From positions 186,001 to 250,000 of the forward strand of contig NZ_JAFCKF010000005.1 of the NCBI RefSeq assembly GCF_018130545.1: DNA of 64,000 nt, given 5' to 3'. This stretch comes from Bradyrhizobium tropiciagri (GTDB taxonomy: Bacteria > Pseudomonadota > Alphaproteobacteria > Rhizobiales > Xanthobacteraceae). Shown in pieces: positions 8,280-16,975 of the stretch. A model generated the notes under the pieces. It saw only the letters and a program-made list of their open reading frames with translations. It made no database searches and was not told the DNA's origin. How positions within the stretch are numbered: the first letter of the stretch is position 1; each line of letters opens with the position of its first letter. The translations under genes were made by a program, and so were the position numbers.

Positions 8280-9044
8280 TCAAATCGCCTGCGCCTGCTT
8301 GCGGATTTCGTTGGCGAGCGGCTTCAGCTGTTCGGCCGCGCCCCGTCCCACGACGCTATAGCCCGTGCCGCCGTCGGCCCAGGAGAAGCCCGCGACGTCG
8401 CCACCCGAATGCGCGGCCATCGGCGCGTTCTGATCCGTCGTCATCGGACGGGTCAGGACCACAAGCCGCTCGCCGTGATCGTCGTCATACATGAACATGG
8501 CGGCCGGACCGTGCGCAGTCGGCACCACGCGTCCGCCCATCAGGCGATAGCCCGACTTGGTCAGATCCGGCAACTTGACCGGCTGTTGCAACCTGTTCGA
8601 AACCCATTGCACTAGCTCGGCGCTGTCGCGCAGCTCGACCGGCCGGGTCCGATCGGAGGCATACACCTTGTAGGAGTCGCTTGCTTCCTGGGCGAGCGCA
8701 GCAAGGCCACCCGTGGGCCCGTCGGTCGCGCCGCGGATCGCCCACCCGCCGACGCCGCCGATTGCAAGCATCAGCATCGCCGCGATCGCCCAGCGGAAGG
8801 AGGCGGGGCGGCGGCGCTTGCTCTCGATGATCCTGGACAGATTGAGCTGCGGCGGCAGCGGCTCCTCCGCAATCGGCGCCAGCGCCGCGCGCAGCATGCT
8901 GCGCTGGTCGGAAAACGACGCGACACGCTGGGCTACATCCGGATGGTCGTCCAGATAGGCGGCGACCTCGGCCTGACGCTCCGGCTCGAGCGCATGGTCG
9001 ACATAGGCGTGCAGATCGTCTTCCGAGATCGGGCGATTGCTCAT
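8280..9044 (-). CDS. Anti-sigma factor, membrane-anchored
   Basis: 254 residues. The N-terminal cytoplasmic region (ISEDDLHAYVDHALEPERQAEVAAYL) is the usual anti-sigma helical start but lacks the HxxxCxxC zinc motif of ZAS proteins. One transmembrane helix lies at about 84-103 (WAIAAMLMLAIGGVGG), and the C-terminal domain of about 150 residues would be periplasmic. Its ATG overlaps the stop of the sigma-factor gene (ATGA), the standard arrangement for an ECF sigma and its cognate inhibitor. It should hold the sigma factor at the membrane until an envelope signal releases it. Last gene of the four-gene minus-strand operon. Confidence 0.88.
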   Translation of the reverse strand: MSNRPISEDDLHAYVDHALEPERQAEVAAYLDDHPDVAQRVASFSDQRSMLRAALAPIAEEPLPPQLNLSRIIESKRRRPASFRWAIAAMLMLAIGGVGGWAIRGATDGPTGGLAALAQEASDSYKVYASDRTRPVELRDSAELVQWVSNRLQQPVKLPDLTKSGYRLMGGRVVPTAHGPAAMFMYDDDHGERLVVLTRPMTTDQNAPMAAHSGGDVAGFSWADGGTGYSVVGRGAAEQLKPLANEIRKQAQAI

Positions 9045-9571
9045 GGCTTGCTCCGCAACTGCACGACATTCCCCTGCTGGTGATCCGCGGGCCGTTCGAG
9101 TTCCTGCTGCAATCTCTCGCGTGCCCGCGACAGGCGCGACATCACGGTGCCGACAGGAATGTTGAGCACCTTGGCGGCCTCCGCATAGCTCAGGTCTTCG
9201 ACGGCGACGAGCAGCAGCACCGCGCGCTGTTCTTCGGGAAGCTTTGCGAGCTTCCCGAGCACGTCCTGATAGATCAGTTTTTGTTCCTGCACCGCGCTTT
9301 GTTCGAACTCGTGCTCGCCCGCCTCGTCGATGCTGACGTGCCGGGCGCGCGCGGCGGCGCTGCGGAATTGGTTGATGGCAAGATTGTGCAGGATGGCAAA
9401 CAGCCACGACTTCGGGCTGCCGGTGTCGCGCCGTTGCTCCCAATGACTGACGGCGCGCTCCAGGCAGTCCTGCACCAGATCGTCGGCGGCCGCGCGGTTG
9501 CGGACCAGCGCGCGCGCATAGCGGCGCAGCGCTGGAATCACCGGTTCGATCTGGTGCAGCATGTCGCTCAT
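9041..9571 (-). CDS. RNA polymerase sigma factor, ECF subfamily
   Basis: 176 residues. Region 2 is seen at about residues 10-75 (ALVRNRAAADDLVQDCLERA, then SWLFAILHNLAINQFR) and region 4 at about 110-160 (LPEEQRAVLLLVAVEDLSYA, then VGTVMSRLSRARERL, the -35-binding helix-turn-helix). No region 1.1 or 3, as expected for ECF sigmas. Coupled by ATGA overlaps to the beta-propeller gene upstream and the anti-sigma gene downstream. It probably transcribes its own operon from the GGAAT-N16-CGTC site at 11558-11582. The region-2 and region-4 sequences fit the generic RpoE-like type; the precise ECF group was not determined. Confidence 0.92.
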   Translation of the reverse strand: MSDMLHQIEPVIPALRRYARALVRNRAAADDLVQDCLERAVSHWEQRRDTGSPKSWLFAILHNLAINQFRSAAARARHVSIDEAGEHEFEQSAVQEQKLIYQDVLGKLAKLPEEQRAVLLLVAVEDLSYAEAAKVLNIPVGTVMSRLSRARERLQQELERPADHQQGNVVQLRSKP

Positions 9572-11025
9572 GGTGCTTGCACCTGGATCACGGCTCCGAG
9601 CTTCGCCGGCTCGCCTGATGCGATGACGAGATAGCGCCGTTCGGCCTTGGCCGCGCTTTGCACGATCTGCCGGATCGGTCCGGTGGCGTTGACGATCGCG
9701 GAGCCCGCGGGGTTGGTCATGAAGGCCGCCAGTGGCTCGACCATTCCGCCGCCGTCGGCGTGTTGAGCCAATCCTAGCACGTAGTGCTGCTTGGGTTCGA
9801 GCCCGGTGACCGACGCCTGCACCACCTGGATCAGGCCCTGGTCGAACAGCGAGACGCTGGTCGGCGGCTTGTCGCCCTTCGCATGCTGCTTCGGCGCCAG
9901 CGTAAGGTGGGCGGCCTGGCCGGCGACGCCGAGCTCTTGCAGGTTCTGGCGATCATCGGGATTCGGCGCGGCGTTCGGCACATATGCGATGGCTTGCGGC
10001 GCCTGGCCGATCGGGATGTTGGCAATCACCTTGTTGGTCGCGGTGTCGATCGCGGCCAGTGCATCGGCATTCTCTAGGCCGACATAGATCCGCGAGCCGT
10101 CGCCGGACGGCCAGATGCCGTGCGGCAGGTTACCCACCGGAATGGTCGCGACCTCTGAGAAGTCGTCGGTGCGGAACACCTTGATCTCGTTGGTGCCGCC
10201 GATGGTGATATAGGCGAAGGTCCCCTTGGCCGTCCTCGCGAAATTGACGTGGTTGGTGATTGGACCGGTGTCGATGGTCTTGATCGGATTGAATGGCGGC
10301 TTGGCGTTGAAGACCTGCGTCTTGCCGGTATCCTTCAGCGTGAACCAGACCTGTTCGCCATCGGGCGTGGCTGCGATGTTCGGGCAGAACGGGCTTTCCT
10401 GTTTCACCTTGGCGACGATCTGATGATCGGCCACCGAGACGACATCGGTCTCCGGATTGAACGACGAGCAGATGTAGCCGTACTTGCCGTCGGGCGAGAA
10501 GATCTGCATGCCCGGTCCCGGCGGCACCTCGATCCGCATGGTTTCCTTGAAGCTCGCGGCGTCGATCACCGAGATGTAATTCTCGCCGCGCACGGTGACC
10601 CAGACCTCCTTGCCGTCAGGCGTGAAGAAGGCCTCGTGCGGCGAGCGCCCGACATAGGTGACGTGCTTGACCGCATTCGTTGCCGTGTCGATGAAGGTCA
10701 CCGAGTTCGAGCCGATCGAGACAATGGCAAGCGTATGGTGGTCGGGCGAAAAGCCCATGCCGTGGACCAGCACCTGTCCCTTGTAGAGAGGGCTGAAATT
10801 GCCGGGCTGTAAGTCGCCGAGCCTGATCACGCCGAGCAGCTTGTTGTCGACGGGATCGGTGACCGACACTGTGTTCGAGAACTGTTCGGCGGCGTAGACG
10901 CGGTCGTGATGACTGATCGGAATGTCGGGCGTGGATGCCGCGCCCGGGGCCTGCCCGGCGAAGGCGGACGTCGACAGCACGATCATGCTGGTGGCCAGCA
11001 GGGCCTTCATCAATGGGCTCGTCAT
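9568..11025 (-). CDS. YVTN-type beta-propeller repeat protein, secreted
   Basis: 485 residues with an N-terminal signal peptide (MKALLATSMIVLSTSAFAGQ) and repeated beta-propeller blades with the YVTN pattern: SVTDPVDNKLLGVIRLG, TFIDTATNAVKHVTYVGRSP, VWVTVRGENYISVIDAASFK and AAIDTATNKVIANIPIGQAP. Such cytochrome-d1/lactonase-like propellers are periplasmic scaffolds or binding proteins. The last ~150 residues form a separate all-beta domain. The ATG at 11025-11023 overlaps the upstream DUF305 stop by one base (GTG at 11028 is an alternative). Grouping with DUF305 and an ECF sigma pair suggests a role in an envelope stress or metal response. Confidence 0.85.
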   Translation of the reverse strand: MTSPLMKALLATSMIVLSTSAFAGQAPGAASTPDIPISHHDRVYAAEQFSNTVSVTDPVDNKLLGVIRLGDLQPGNFSPLYKGQVLVHGMGFSPDHHTLAIVSIGSNSVTFIDTATNAVKHVTYVGRSPHEAFFTPDGKEVWVTVRGENYISVIDAASFKETMRIEVPPGPGMQIFSPDGKYGYICSSFNPETDVVSVADHQIVAKVKQESPFCPNIAATPDGEQVWFTLKDTGKTQVFNAKPPFNPIKTIDTGPITNHVNFARTAKGTFAYITIGGTNEIKVFRTDDFSEVATIPVGNLPHGIWPSGDGSRIYVGLENADALAAIDTATNKVIANIPIGQAPQAIAYVPNAAPNPDDRQNLQELGVAGQAAHLTLAPKQHAKGDKPPTSVSLFDQGLIQVVQASVTGLEPKQHYVLGLAQHADGGGMVEPLAAFMTNPAGSAIVNATGPIRQIVQSAAKAERRYLVIASGEPAKLGAVIQVQAP

Positions 11026-11522
11026 CACTTGGTCTCCTGCTTCATCATGTCGTGGTGCATGTTCATGTGATCGTGGCCGGTCGCCGCCGGGCCGGGTTTC
11101 GCGCCGGGCTGGGTCGGGGCGGGCGATGTGTTCGTGACCTGTTCGCCGAGCGCGAGCTTCATGGCGTCGATCTCCTGCCGCTGCTCGACGATGATCTCCT
11201 GCGCGATCCGGCGCAGCCGCTCGTTCTTGCCGTAGCGGAGTTCGATCACGGCCATGTCGATCGCACCTTGGTGGTGCGGCGTCATCATCGCGACGAAATC
11301 GCGATCGATATCGCCGCTCGGCTGGGCGGCCATGTCATTCATCATCTTGGTCATCGCCGCATCGTTCTCGGCAAGGAAGGCGCTCTCCTCAGTCGACTGC
11401 GCCGTCGAGGCCGGTTGGTGCGCCTCTTGCGCGAACGCTACCGGGGAGAGCATAACGACAAACAGCGCACGCGCGCCGAGCAGCGCGGCACCGATGCCGG
11501 GTCTGAAGAATCGCAGGATCAT
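11025..11522 (-). CDS. DUF305 family protein, exported, His/Met-rich C-terminus
   Basis: 165 residues with a signal sequence (hydrophobic 11-31, cut near AFAQE). The DUF305 core contains FVAMMTPHHQGAIDMA (H83, H84), the motif that defines the family, and a second helix RRIAQEIIVEQRQEIDAMK. The C-terminus is rich in His and Met (GHDHMNMHHDMM), as in proteins that bind copper or other soft metals. DUF305 proteins are often found with copper-handling genes, although the biochemical role is unproven. ATG at 11522 is preceded by AGGGG at good spacing. It is the first gene of the operon containing the ECF sigma pair. Confidence 0.85.
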   Translation of the reverse strand: MILRFFRPGIGAALLGARALFVVMLSPVAFAQEAHQPASTAQSTEESAFLAENDAAMTKMMNDMAAQPSGDIDRDFVAMMTPHHQGAIDMAVIELRYGKNERLRRIAQEIIVEQRQEIDAMKLALGEQVTNTSPAPTQPGAKPGPAATGHDHMNMHHDMMKQETK

Positions 11523-11557
11523 CACGTTCACCCCTGAAAGTTGGCTGGCACGGGTGG

Positions 11558-11582
11558 GACGCGGGGCGGCGAATTCTATTCC
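11558..11582 (-). promoter_or_regulatory. Candidate ECF-sigma promoter of the DUF305 operon
   Basis: On the minus strand GGAAT (complement of 11578-11582) is followed after 16 bases by CGTC (complement of 11558-11561). This fits the general ECF consensus GGAAC-N16/17-CGTC. The implied transcript start lies about 30 bases before the DUF305 ATG and just upstream of its AGGGG site, leaving a compact leader. A second CGGAATAAATTC sequence at 11627-11638 faces the other way, toward hyuB. Pattern seen; use by the operon's own sigma is inferred. Confidence 0.5.
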
Positions 11583-11756
11583 GTCGGAGGCGCGAAGATT
11601 CGTGCCGATCACGAATTACTGAACGGCGGAATAAATTCTGCGGCCCCGCGCCGCGGTTTGCGATCTGGAAACGTCTGGTTATAAGAGGGAATTCCGGTTT
11701 CGGTTGACCGGTGTCTCGATCCTCCCTGCGCCGCCCGGGCGCCAATAAGGGCCAAG

Positions 11757-13409
11757 ATGTCCGTCAAGATCGATCCGATCACCCGCTCCGTTGTCCAGCA
11801 CCGCCTGTCGTCGATCGTGAAGGAGATGGGCGAAGCCATGCTTCGCACCTCCTATTCGCAGATCCTCAATTCCAGCCGCGACTTCTCGCTGGCGATCTGC
11901 GACACCGGCGGAAGACTGATCGCGCAGGCCGATCACATCCCGGTGCATGTCGGCGCGCTGCCGTGGGCGACGCTTGCCGTCGAGGAGCGCTTCAAGGATG
12001 TCGCGCCCGGCGACGTCATCCTGCTCAACGATCCCTATCAGGGCGGCAGCCATCTGCCTGATCTGACCGCCTTCGTGCCAGTGTTCGACGGCGACAAGCG
12101 GCTGCTCTGGACCATCGTGCGCGCGCATCAGAGCGACATCGGCGGCGCCACCCACGGCGCCTACAATCCCGGCGCGACCGAGATCTACCAGGAAGGCATC
12201 CGGATTCCGCCGATCAAGCTCTACGAGGCCGGCAAGCCGCGCGAGGATCTGCTCGATCTGCTCGCTTTGAACATCCGCAACCCCCGGGAATTCCGGGGCG
12301 ACCTCGCGGCGATGCTGGGCGCTGCGCATCTCGGCGAGCGCCGGGTCGCAAAGCTGTTCAGCGAGTTCGGTGCGGAGACGGTCGAAGCCGCGATCGAAGC
12401 GATTCTGGACGCGACCGAGCAGCAGACCCGCGCCGTGGTGTCGTCCTGGAAGGACGGTGTGTTCTACGGCGAAGCGCTGCTCGACGATGACGGCCACGGC
12501 CGCACCGACATCAAGATCGCCGCCAAGGTGACGAAACAGGGCAGCGACATCGAGGTCGATCTCACCGGCTCCGATCCGCAATCGACCAGCTTCGTCAACT
12601 CGTCGCATGCCAACATGCAGGCCGCGGTCGCGATGGCGTTTGCCTATCTGATCGACGCAGATATCCCGAAGAACACCGGCGCGCTGCGGCCGCTGAAAGT
12701 CGTGGCGAAGCAGGGCACCATCGTGTGGGCCGATCCCGGCCGCCCCGTGACCTTGTGCACCAGCCATCCCTCCAACGAGATCGTGGAAGCGATCATCAAG
12801 GCGATGTCGGCGTCCTGCCCGGATCGCGTGATGGGCGGGTGGGGACGCAGATTCCGGATCGCGATTCAGGGCGAGGATCCGCGCAACGGGCGCAATTTCA
12901 TCTGGCACATGTTCCAAGCGCGGCCGGGTGGCGGGGCATCGCCGGGCGGCGACGGTTACTCCTCGATCGGCGAGTGGCACTCGGTCGGCGGTCTCAAATT
13001 CGGCAGCATCGAGGTTGCCGAGGTGCGCTTTCCCCTGCATTTCCGGCAGCACGAGTTCCGGCCGGATTCCGGCGGCGACGGCCAGCATCGCGGCGGCCTT
13101 GGCGTGGCGCTCGACATGGTTCTGGAGACCGAGAAGCCGGCCAAGGGCAACACTGCCGGTGACGGCGCGCGCCACGGCCCCTGCGGCATGCTCGGCGGCA
13201 AGGACGGCGAGCCGCATCACTACCGGCTGTTGTCGGAAGGCCGCGCGCCGCGCGTGTTGAAGACCAAGGAGGTCGGCATCGAGCTGCGTCCCGGCGACTG
13301 CCTCGAGATCCGCTCCTCAGGTGGCGGCGGCTGGGGTCCGTCTGAGAAGCGCTCGGCGGAGGCGCGAGCGCGTGACGCAGCGCAAGGTCTGGTTTCAAAG
13401 GTGGTGTAG
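11757..13409 (+). CDS. hyuB: Hydantoinase B / oxoprolinase-type subunit
   Basis: 550 residues, the usual length for HyuB subunits. Typical segments are DPITRSVVQHRLSSIVKEMG at the N-terminus, SYSQILNSSRDFSLAICD, DVILLNDPYQGGSHLPDL and the glycine-rich GGGASPGGDGYSSIGEW. HyuB pairs with HyuA to open hydantoin-like rings or hydrolyse related amides with ATP (N-methylhydantoinase, 5-oxoprolinase, acetone carboxylase relatives). Here the B gene precedes the A gene, which begins eight bases after its stop. The substrate is not evident; a binding-protein gene follows the pair, suggesting uptake of the same compound. Confidence 0.88.
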   Translation: MSVKIDPITRSVVQHRLSSIVKEMGEAMLRTSYSQILNSSRDFSLAICDTGGRLIAQADHIPVHVGALPWATLAVEERFKDVAPGDVILLNDPYQGGSHLPDLTAFVPVFDGDKRLLWTIVRAHQSDIGGATHGAYNPGATEIYQEGIRIPPIKLYEAGKPREDLLDLLALNIRNPREFRGDLAAMLGAAHLGERRVAKLFSEFGAETVEAAIEAILDATEQQTRAVVSSWKDGVFYGEALLDDDGHGRTDIKIAAKVTKQGSDIEVDLTGSDPQSTSFVNSSHANMQAAVAMAFAYLIDADIPKNTGALRPLKVVAKQGTIVWADPGRPVTLCTSHPSNEIVEAIIKAMSASCPDRVMGGWGRRFRIAIQGEDPRNGRNFIWHMFQARPGGGASPGGDGYSSIGEWHSVGGLKFGSIEVAEVRFPLHFRQHEFRPDSGGDGQHRGGLGVALDMVLETEKPAKGNTAGDGARHGPCGMLGGKDGEPHHYRLLSEGRAPRVLKTKEVGIELRPGDCLEIRSSGGGGWGPSEKRSAEARARDAAQGLVSKVV

Positions 13410-13416
13410 GCAAGTG

Positions 13417-15456
13417 ATGTACACGATTGGAGTTGACGTCGGCGGCACCTACACCGACCTGGTTGCAACTGACAAAACCGGACGCACCGTTTTCGCGAAA
13501 TCACCGTCCACGCCGGCCGATCAGTCGGTCGGCGTCATGACGGGACTGGAAGAGCTGGCGCGCCGCCTCGGCGTCACGCGCGCGGCGATGCTGGCCGCGA
13601 CCGATCGCCTGGTGCACGGCACGACGGTCGCGACCAACGCGCTGCTGGAGCGCAAGGGCGCCAAGGTCGCGCTGCTCACCACTGAAGGCCATCGCGACGT
13701 GGTCGAGATGCGCGAAGGGCTGAAGCCGGATCGCTACGATCTGCGCACGCCGCCGCCGGAGCCATTGGTGCCGCGCGAGCGCCGCTTCGGCGTACGCGAG
13801 CGGCTGAAGGCCGACGGCAGCGCGGCCATCGCGCTCGATCCAGCAGCACTCGGCGAGGTCATCGCCGAGGTGAAACGATCCGGTGCGAACTCGGTCGCGG
13901 TCTGCTTCCTGCACGCCTACCTCAATCCGGCGCATGAGCTTGCCGCGGTCGAGCGGCTCGCCAAGGAACTGCCCGACGTCAGCGTGTCGCGTTCCAGCGA
14001 CGTGCTGCCGCAGATCAAGGAATATGAGCGCGTCTCGACCACGATCGTGAACGCCTATGTCGAGCCGACGGTGCGGCGTTATCTCACCAATCTGGAGCGC
14101 AGCCTGCACGAGGCCGGCTTCAAGGGCTCGCTGTTCGTCGTGCTGTCGCATGGCGGCATGGCGCCGGTGGAAGAAGCCTCGCGGCTTGCCGCAGGCACCG
14201 TGCTGTCGGGTCCGGCGGGCGGCATCTCCGGCAGTCGCCGCTGCGCCGAGATGCTCGGGATTCCCGACCTGGTGCCTTTCGACATGGGCGGCACCTCGAC
14301 GGACATATCCTTGATAGCTGATGGCCAGGCCTCGCTCTCGGCCGACGGCATGCTCGCCGGCCAGCGCATCGCGCTGCGCAGTCTCGACATTGCCAGCATC
14401 GCGGCCGGCGGCGGCTCGATCGCCAGCGTCGACGGCAGCCGCACGCTGCGGGTCGGGCCGGAGAGCGCAGGCTCGGTGCCGGGCCCGGCCTGCTACGGCA
14501 ATGGCGGCACGGCTGCGGCCGTCACCGATGCCAATGTCGTGCTCGGCTATCTCGATGCCGCAGCCTTCATGGGCGGCGCGCGGCCGCTCGATCGCGCGGC
14601 GTCGGACGCTGCGGTTGACCGGATTGCCGAGGCGCTCGAGCTGTCGCGGATCGAGGCGGCCGCCGGCATCTACAAGATGATCAATCTGAAGATGGCCGAC
14701 GGCATCCGCCTGATGACCTTGCGCCGCGGCGTCGATCCCCGCAAATTCGCGCTGCTCAGTTTTGGCGGCGCGGCCGGCATGCACGCGGCTGAAGTCGCGC
14801 GCGAACTCGAGATCAAACGCATCATCGTGCCGACGGTGGCCTCGGTGCTGTCGGCCTGGGGCATGCTGACCAGCGATCTGCGCTACGAGGTCAGCCGCAC
14901 CCATTACGGCACCGGCCGGATTTCCGCAGACGAGGTGAGGGCACTGTTCGCCGGGCTCGAGCAGCAGGCCGCCGGCCGGCTGCGCGACTGGTTCAAGGGC
15001 GACATCGCGATCGAGCGCTCGGCCGAGATGCGTTACGGCGAGCAGGTGTTCGAGATCGACGTGCCGCTCGGCGACCTCGATCTCGATGCCACCGATCTCG
15101 TCGCGCAGATCGAGGACCGCTTCCATCGCCGCCACGAGGAGCTCTACACCTATGCCTCGCGCGGCCAGGAAGTGGTGTTCGTCAACGCCCGCGTCGCCGC
15201 GGTCGGCAAGGTTGCGCCTGGCGGCAGCGAGGCCGGACAGGCTGTGTCAGCCGCGCCCTGCGCGCCGCGCGGCAAGCGGCAGGCCTGGCTCGGTGGCTGG
15301 CGCGAGGTGCCGGTCTATGCGCTCGACGATCTCAAGCCGGGCCATGCACTGGCCGGACCTGCTATCATCGAGGCCGAAACCACCACGGTCCTGGTCGATA
15401 ATGGCGACCGTGTCGCGGTCAACCCGCTCGGCTGGCTCGACATAACATTGCGCTGA
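13417..15456 (+). CDS. hyuA: Hydantoinase A / oxoprolinase-type subunit
   Basis: 679 residues. The ASKHA nucleotide-binding fold is visible: TIGVDVGGTYTDLVATD at the N-terminus (phosphate loop), HGTTVATNALLERKGAKVAL, VLSGPAGGISGSRR, then FDMGGTSTDISLI (second phosphate-binding motif) and LSFGGAAGMHA. This subunit supplies ATP-driven activation for the HyuB partner encoded eight bases upstream. ATG 13417 is chosen because the family starts right before the TIGVDVGGT strand; GTG at 13414 is equally possible. Cytoplasmic. Could equally be an oxoprolinase- or acetophenone-carboxylase-type subunit, since sequence alone does not give the substrate. Confidence 0.9.
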   Translation: MYTIGVDVGGTYTDLVATDKTGRTVFAKSPSTPADQSVGVMTGLEELARRLGVTRAAMLAATDRLVHGTTVATNALLERKGAKVALLTTEGHRDVVEMREGLKPDRYDLRTPPPEPLVPRERRFGVRERLKADGSAAIALDPAALGEVIAEVKRSGANSVAVCFLHAYLNPAHELAAVERLAKELPDVSVSRSSDVLPQIKEYERVSTTIVNAYVEPTVRRYLTNLERSLHEAGFKGSLFVVLSHGGMAPVEEASRLAAGTVLSGPAGGISGSRRCAEMLGIPDLVPFDMGGTSTDISLIADGQASLSADGMLAGQRIALRSLDIASIAAGGGSIASVDGSRTLRVGPESAGSVPGPACYGNGGTAAAVTDANVVLGYLDAAAFMGGARPLDRAASDAAVDRIAEALELSRIEAAAGIYKMINLKMADGIRLMTLRRGVDPRKFALLSFGGAAGMHAAEVARELEIKRIIVPTVASVLSAWGMLTSDLRYEVSRTHYGTGRISADEVRALFAGLEQQAAGRLRDWFKGDIAIERSAEMRYGEQVFEIDVPLGDLDLDATDLVAQIEDRFHRRHEELYTYASRGQEVVFVNARVAAVGKVAPGGSEAGQAVSAAPCAPRGKRQAWLGGWREVPVYALDDLKPGHALAGPAIIEAETTTVLVDNGDRVAVNPLGWLDITLR

Positions 15457-15556
15457 GGCCGGCCTCCGCCATCAACATTTCATTTTTCCGGCCTTGGCTT
15501 GGGCGATAAGCTCCGCGCGCTGGGAGGGAGCGCCGGCCTGTGCCGGCGTTGTGGCG

Positions 15557-16804
15557 ATGTTGATGCAAACAAAACAACAAACTGCGCTTTCGATATCTTT
15601 TGCCCTCGCAGCTGTCTTCGTAGCTGTCCTGGCGGCGGCGCCGTCGCGCGCGCAGCAGGCGCCGGCGGTGGGCGGCGAGATCCGCGTCGGCAACGTCATG
15701 CCCTACACCGGGCCGCTCGCCGCGTTCGCCACCATCGGGCGGGCGGAGGCGGCCTATTTCGACATGGTCAACGAGCATGGCGGCATCAACGGCCGCAAGG
15801 TCAAGTTTGTCTCGGTCGACGACAGCTCCAATCCGAAGACCGCGATAGAGCAGACCCGCGATCTCGTCGAGAAGCAGGACGTGCTCTTGATGTTCGGCTC
15901 GTTCGGCACGCCGAGCAACCTCGCGGTCCGAAAGTATCTCAACGAGAGGAAGATCCCGCAGCTGTTCGTCGCATCCGGCGACGAGGAGTGGGCGCATCCG
16001 CGGGCCTTCCCATGGACCATGGGCTGGCAGCCGACCTTCCGCGCCGAGGGGCAAATCTACGCCAACTACATCCAAGCCGCCTATCCCTCGCGCAAGATCG
16101 CGGTGCTCTGGCAGAACGACCAGTTCGGCCGCGATTTGTTCAAGGGATTGCAGGAGGGGCTCGGCGACACCGCAGGGATGATCGTCGCCGATCTCGCGTT
16201 CGATGCATCGGAGACCGCGATCCAGAACCAGATCGGAATTCTGAAGAACTCCGGCGCCGATATCCTTGTGTTCGACGGCGCGCCGGCGATCGCGGCGCGT
16301 GCGATCCGCGTCGCCGCCGATCTCGATTGGCACCCGGTGTTCATCCTCGACAATGCATCGGCCTCGATCGCCAGTGCGTTGCGGCCGGCTGGCCTGCAGA
16401 ATTCGCTCGGCGTGATCTCGACCTCGTTCCTGAAGGACGCCGGCGATGCCGCCTGGAAGAACGATCCGCAGATCAAGGCCTGGGACGCCTTCATGGACAA
16501 GTATTACCCCGACGGCGACAAGGACGATATCTACGCCGTGTTCGGCTATGCCGCCGCCGATACGCTGATGCAGGTGCTGCGCCAGTGCGGCGACGACCTG
16601 TCGCGCGACAACATCATGCGCCAGGCCGCCTCGCTGAAGGACTATCAGAGCCCGATCGCGCTGCCGGGGATCGTGATCAACACCGGGCCAAAGGATTTCC
16701 GCCCGATCAAGCAGATGCGGCTGGTGCAGTTCGACGGCAACGCCTGGCAGCCGATCGGTGACGTGATCGAGAGCGCATTCACCGCGGTGCGCGATGATAA
16801 TTGA
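15557..16804 (+). CDS. ABC transporter substrate-binding protein, branched-chain amino acid (LivJ) type
   Basis: 415 residues with a signal peptide (hydrophobic about 12-30, cut after SRAQQ). The mature part is a type I periplasmic binding protein: GEIRVGNVMPYTGPLAAFA, NEHGGINGRKVKFVSVDDSS, DVLLMFGSFGTPSNLA and FAYAAAD-like C-terminal helices (VFGYAAADTLMQVL). No permease or ATPase gene is adjacent, so it must work with components encoded elsewhere or is an orphan receptor. Start is uncertain: ATG 15557, ATG 15563 and GTG 15551 are all possible and none has a strong ribosome site. It likely serves the hydantoinase substrate. Confidence 0.85.
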   Translation: MLMQTKQQTALSISFALAAVFVAVLAAAPSRAQQAPAVGGEIRVGNVMPYTGPLAAFATIGRAEAAYFDMVNEHGGINGRKVKFVSVDDSSNPKTAIEQTRDLVEKQDVLLMFGSFGTPSNLAVRKYLNERKIPQLFVASGDEEWAHPRAFPWTMGWQPTFRAEGQIYANYIQAAYPSRKIAVLWQNDQFGRDLFKGLQEGLGDTAGMIVADLAFDASETAIQNQIGILKNSGADILVFDGAPAIAARAIRVAADLDWHPVFILDNASASIASALRPAGLQNSLGVISTSFLKDAGDAAWKNDPQIKAWDAFMDKYYPDGDKDDIYAVFGYAAADTLMQVLRQCGDDLSRDNIMRQAASLKDYQSPIALPGIVINTGPKDFRPIKQMRLVQFDGNAWQPIGDVIESAFTAVRDDN

Positions 16805-16805
16805 G

Positions 16806-16970
16806 GGGGCTCTTACCTCGCCCCGCTTGCGGGGAGAGGTCGGATCGCATGAAGCGAAGTGGAATGCGATCCGGGTGAGGGGGAGTCTCCGCGCGCTCAG
16901 CTCTCACCGTCTTTGCGGAGAGAGCCCCTCACCCCAACCCTCTCCCCGCAAGAGCGGGGCGAGGGGGCCG
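16806..16970. repeat. Palindromic intergenic element, family A copy 3
   Basis: Arms at about 16814-16840 (CCTCGCCCCGCTTGCGGGGA) and 16938-16968 (CTCTCCCCGCAAGAGCGGGG, then CGAGGGGGCC) form an inverted repeat. An inner imperfect palindrome, CGGATCGCAT...AATGCGATCCG, sits at 16841-16877. The element fills the space between two convergent genes and could terminate both transcripts. Confidence 0.75.
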
Positions 16971-16975
16971 ACCGC

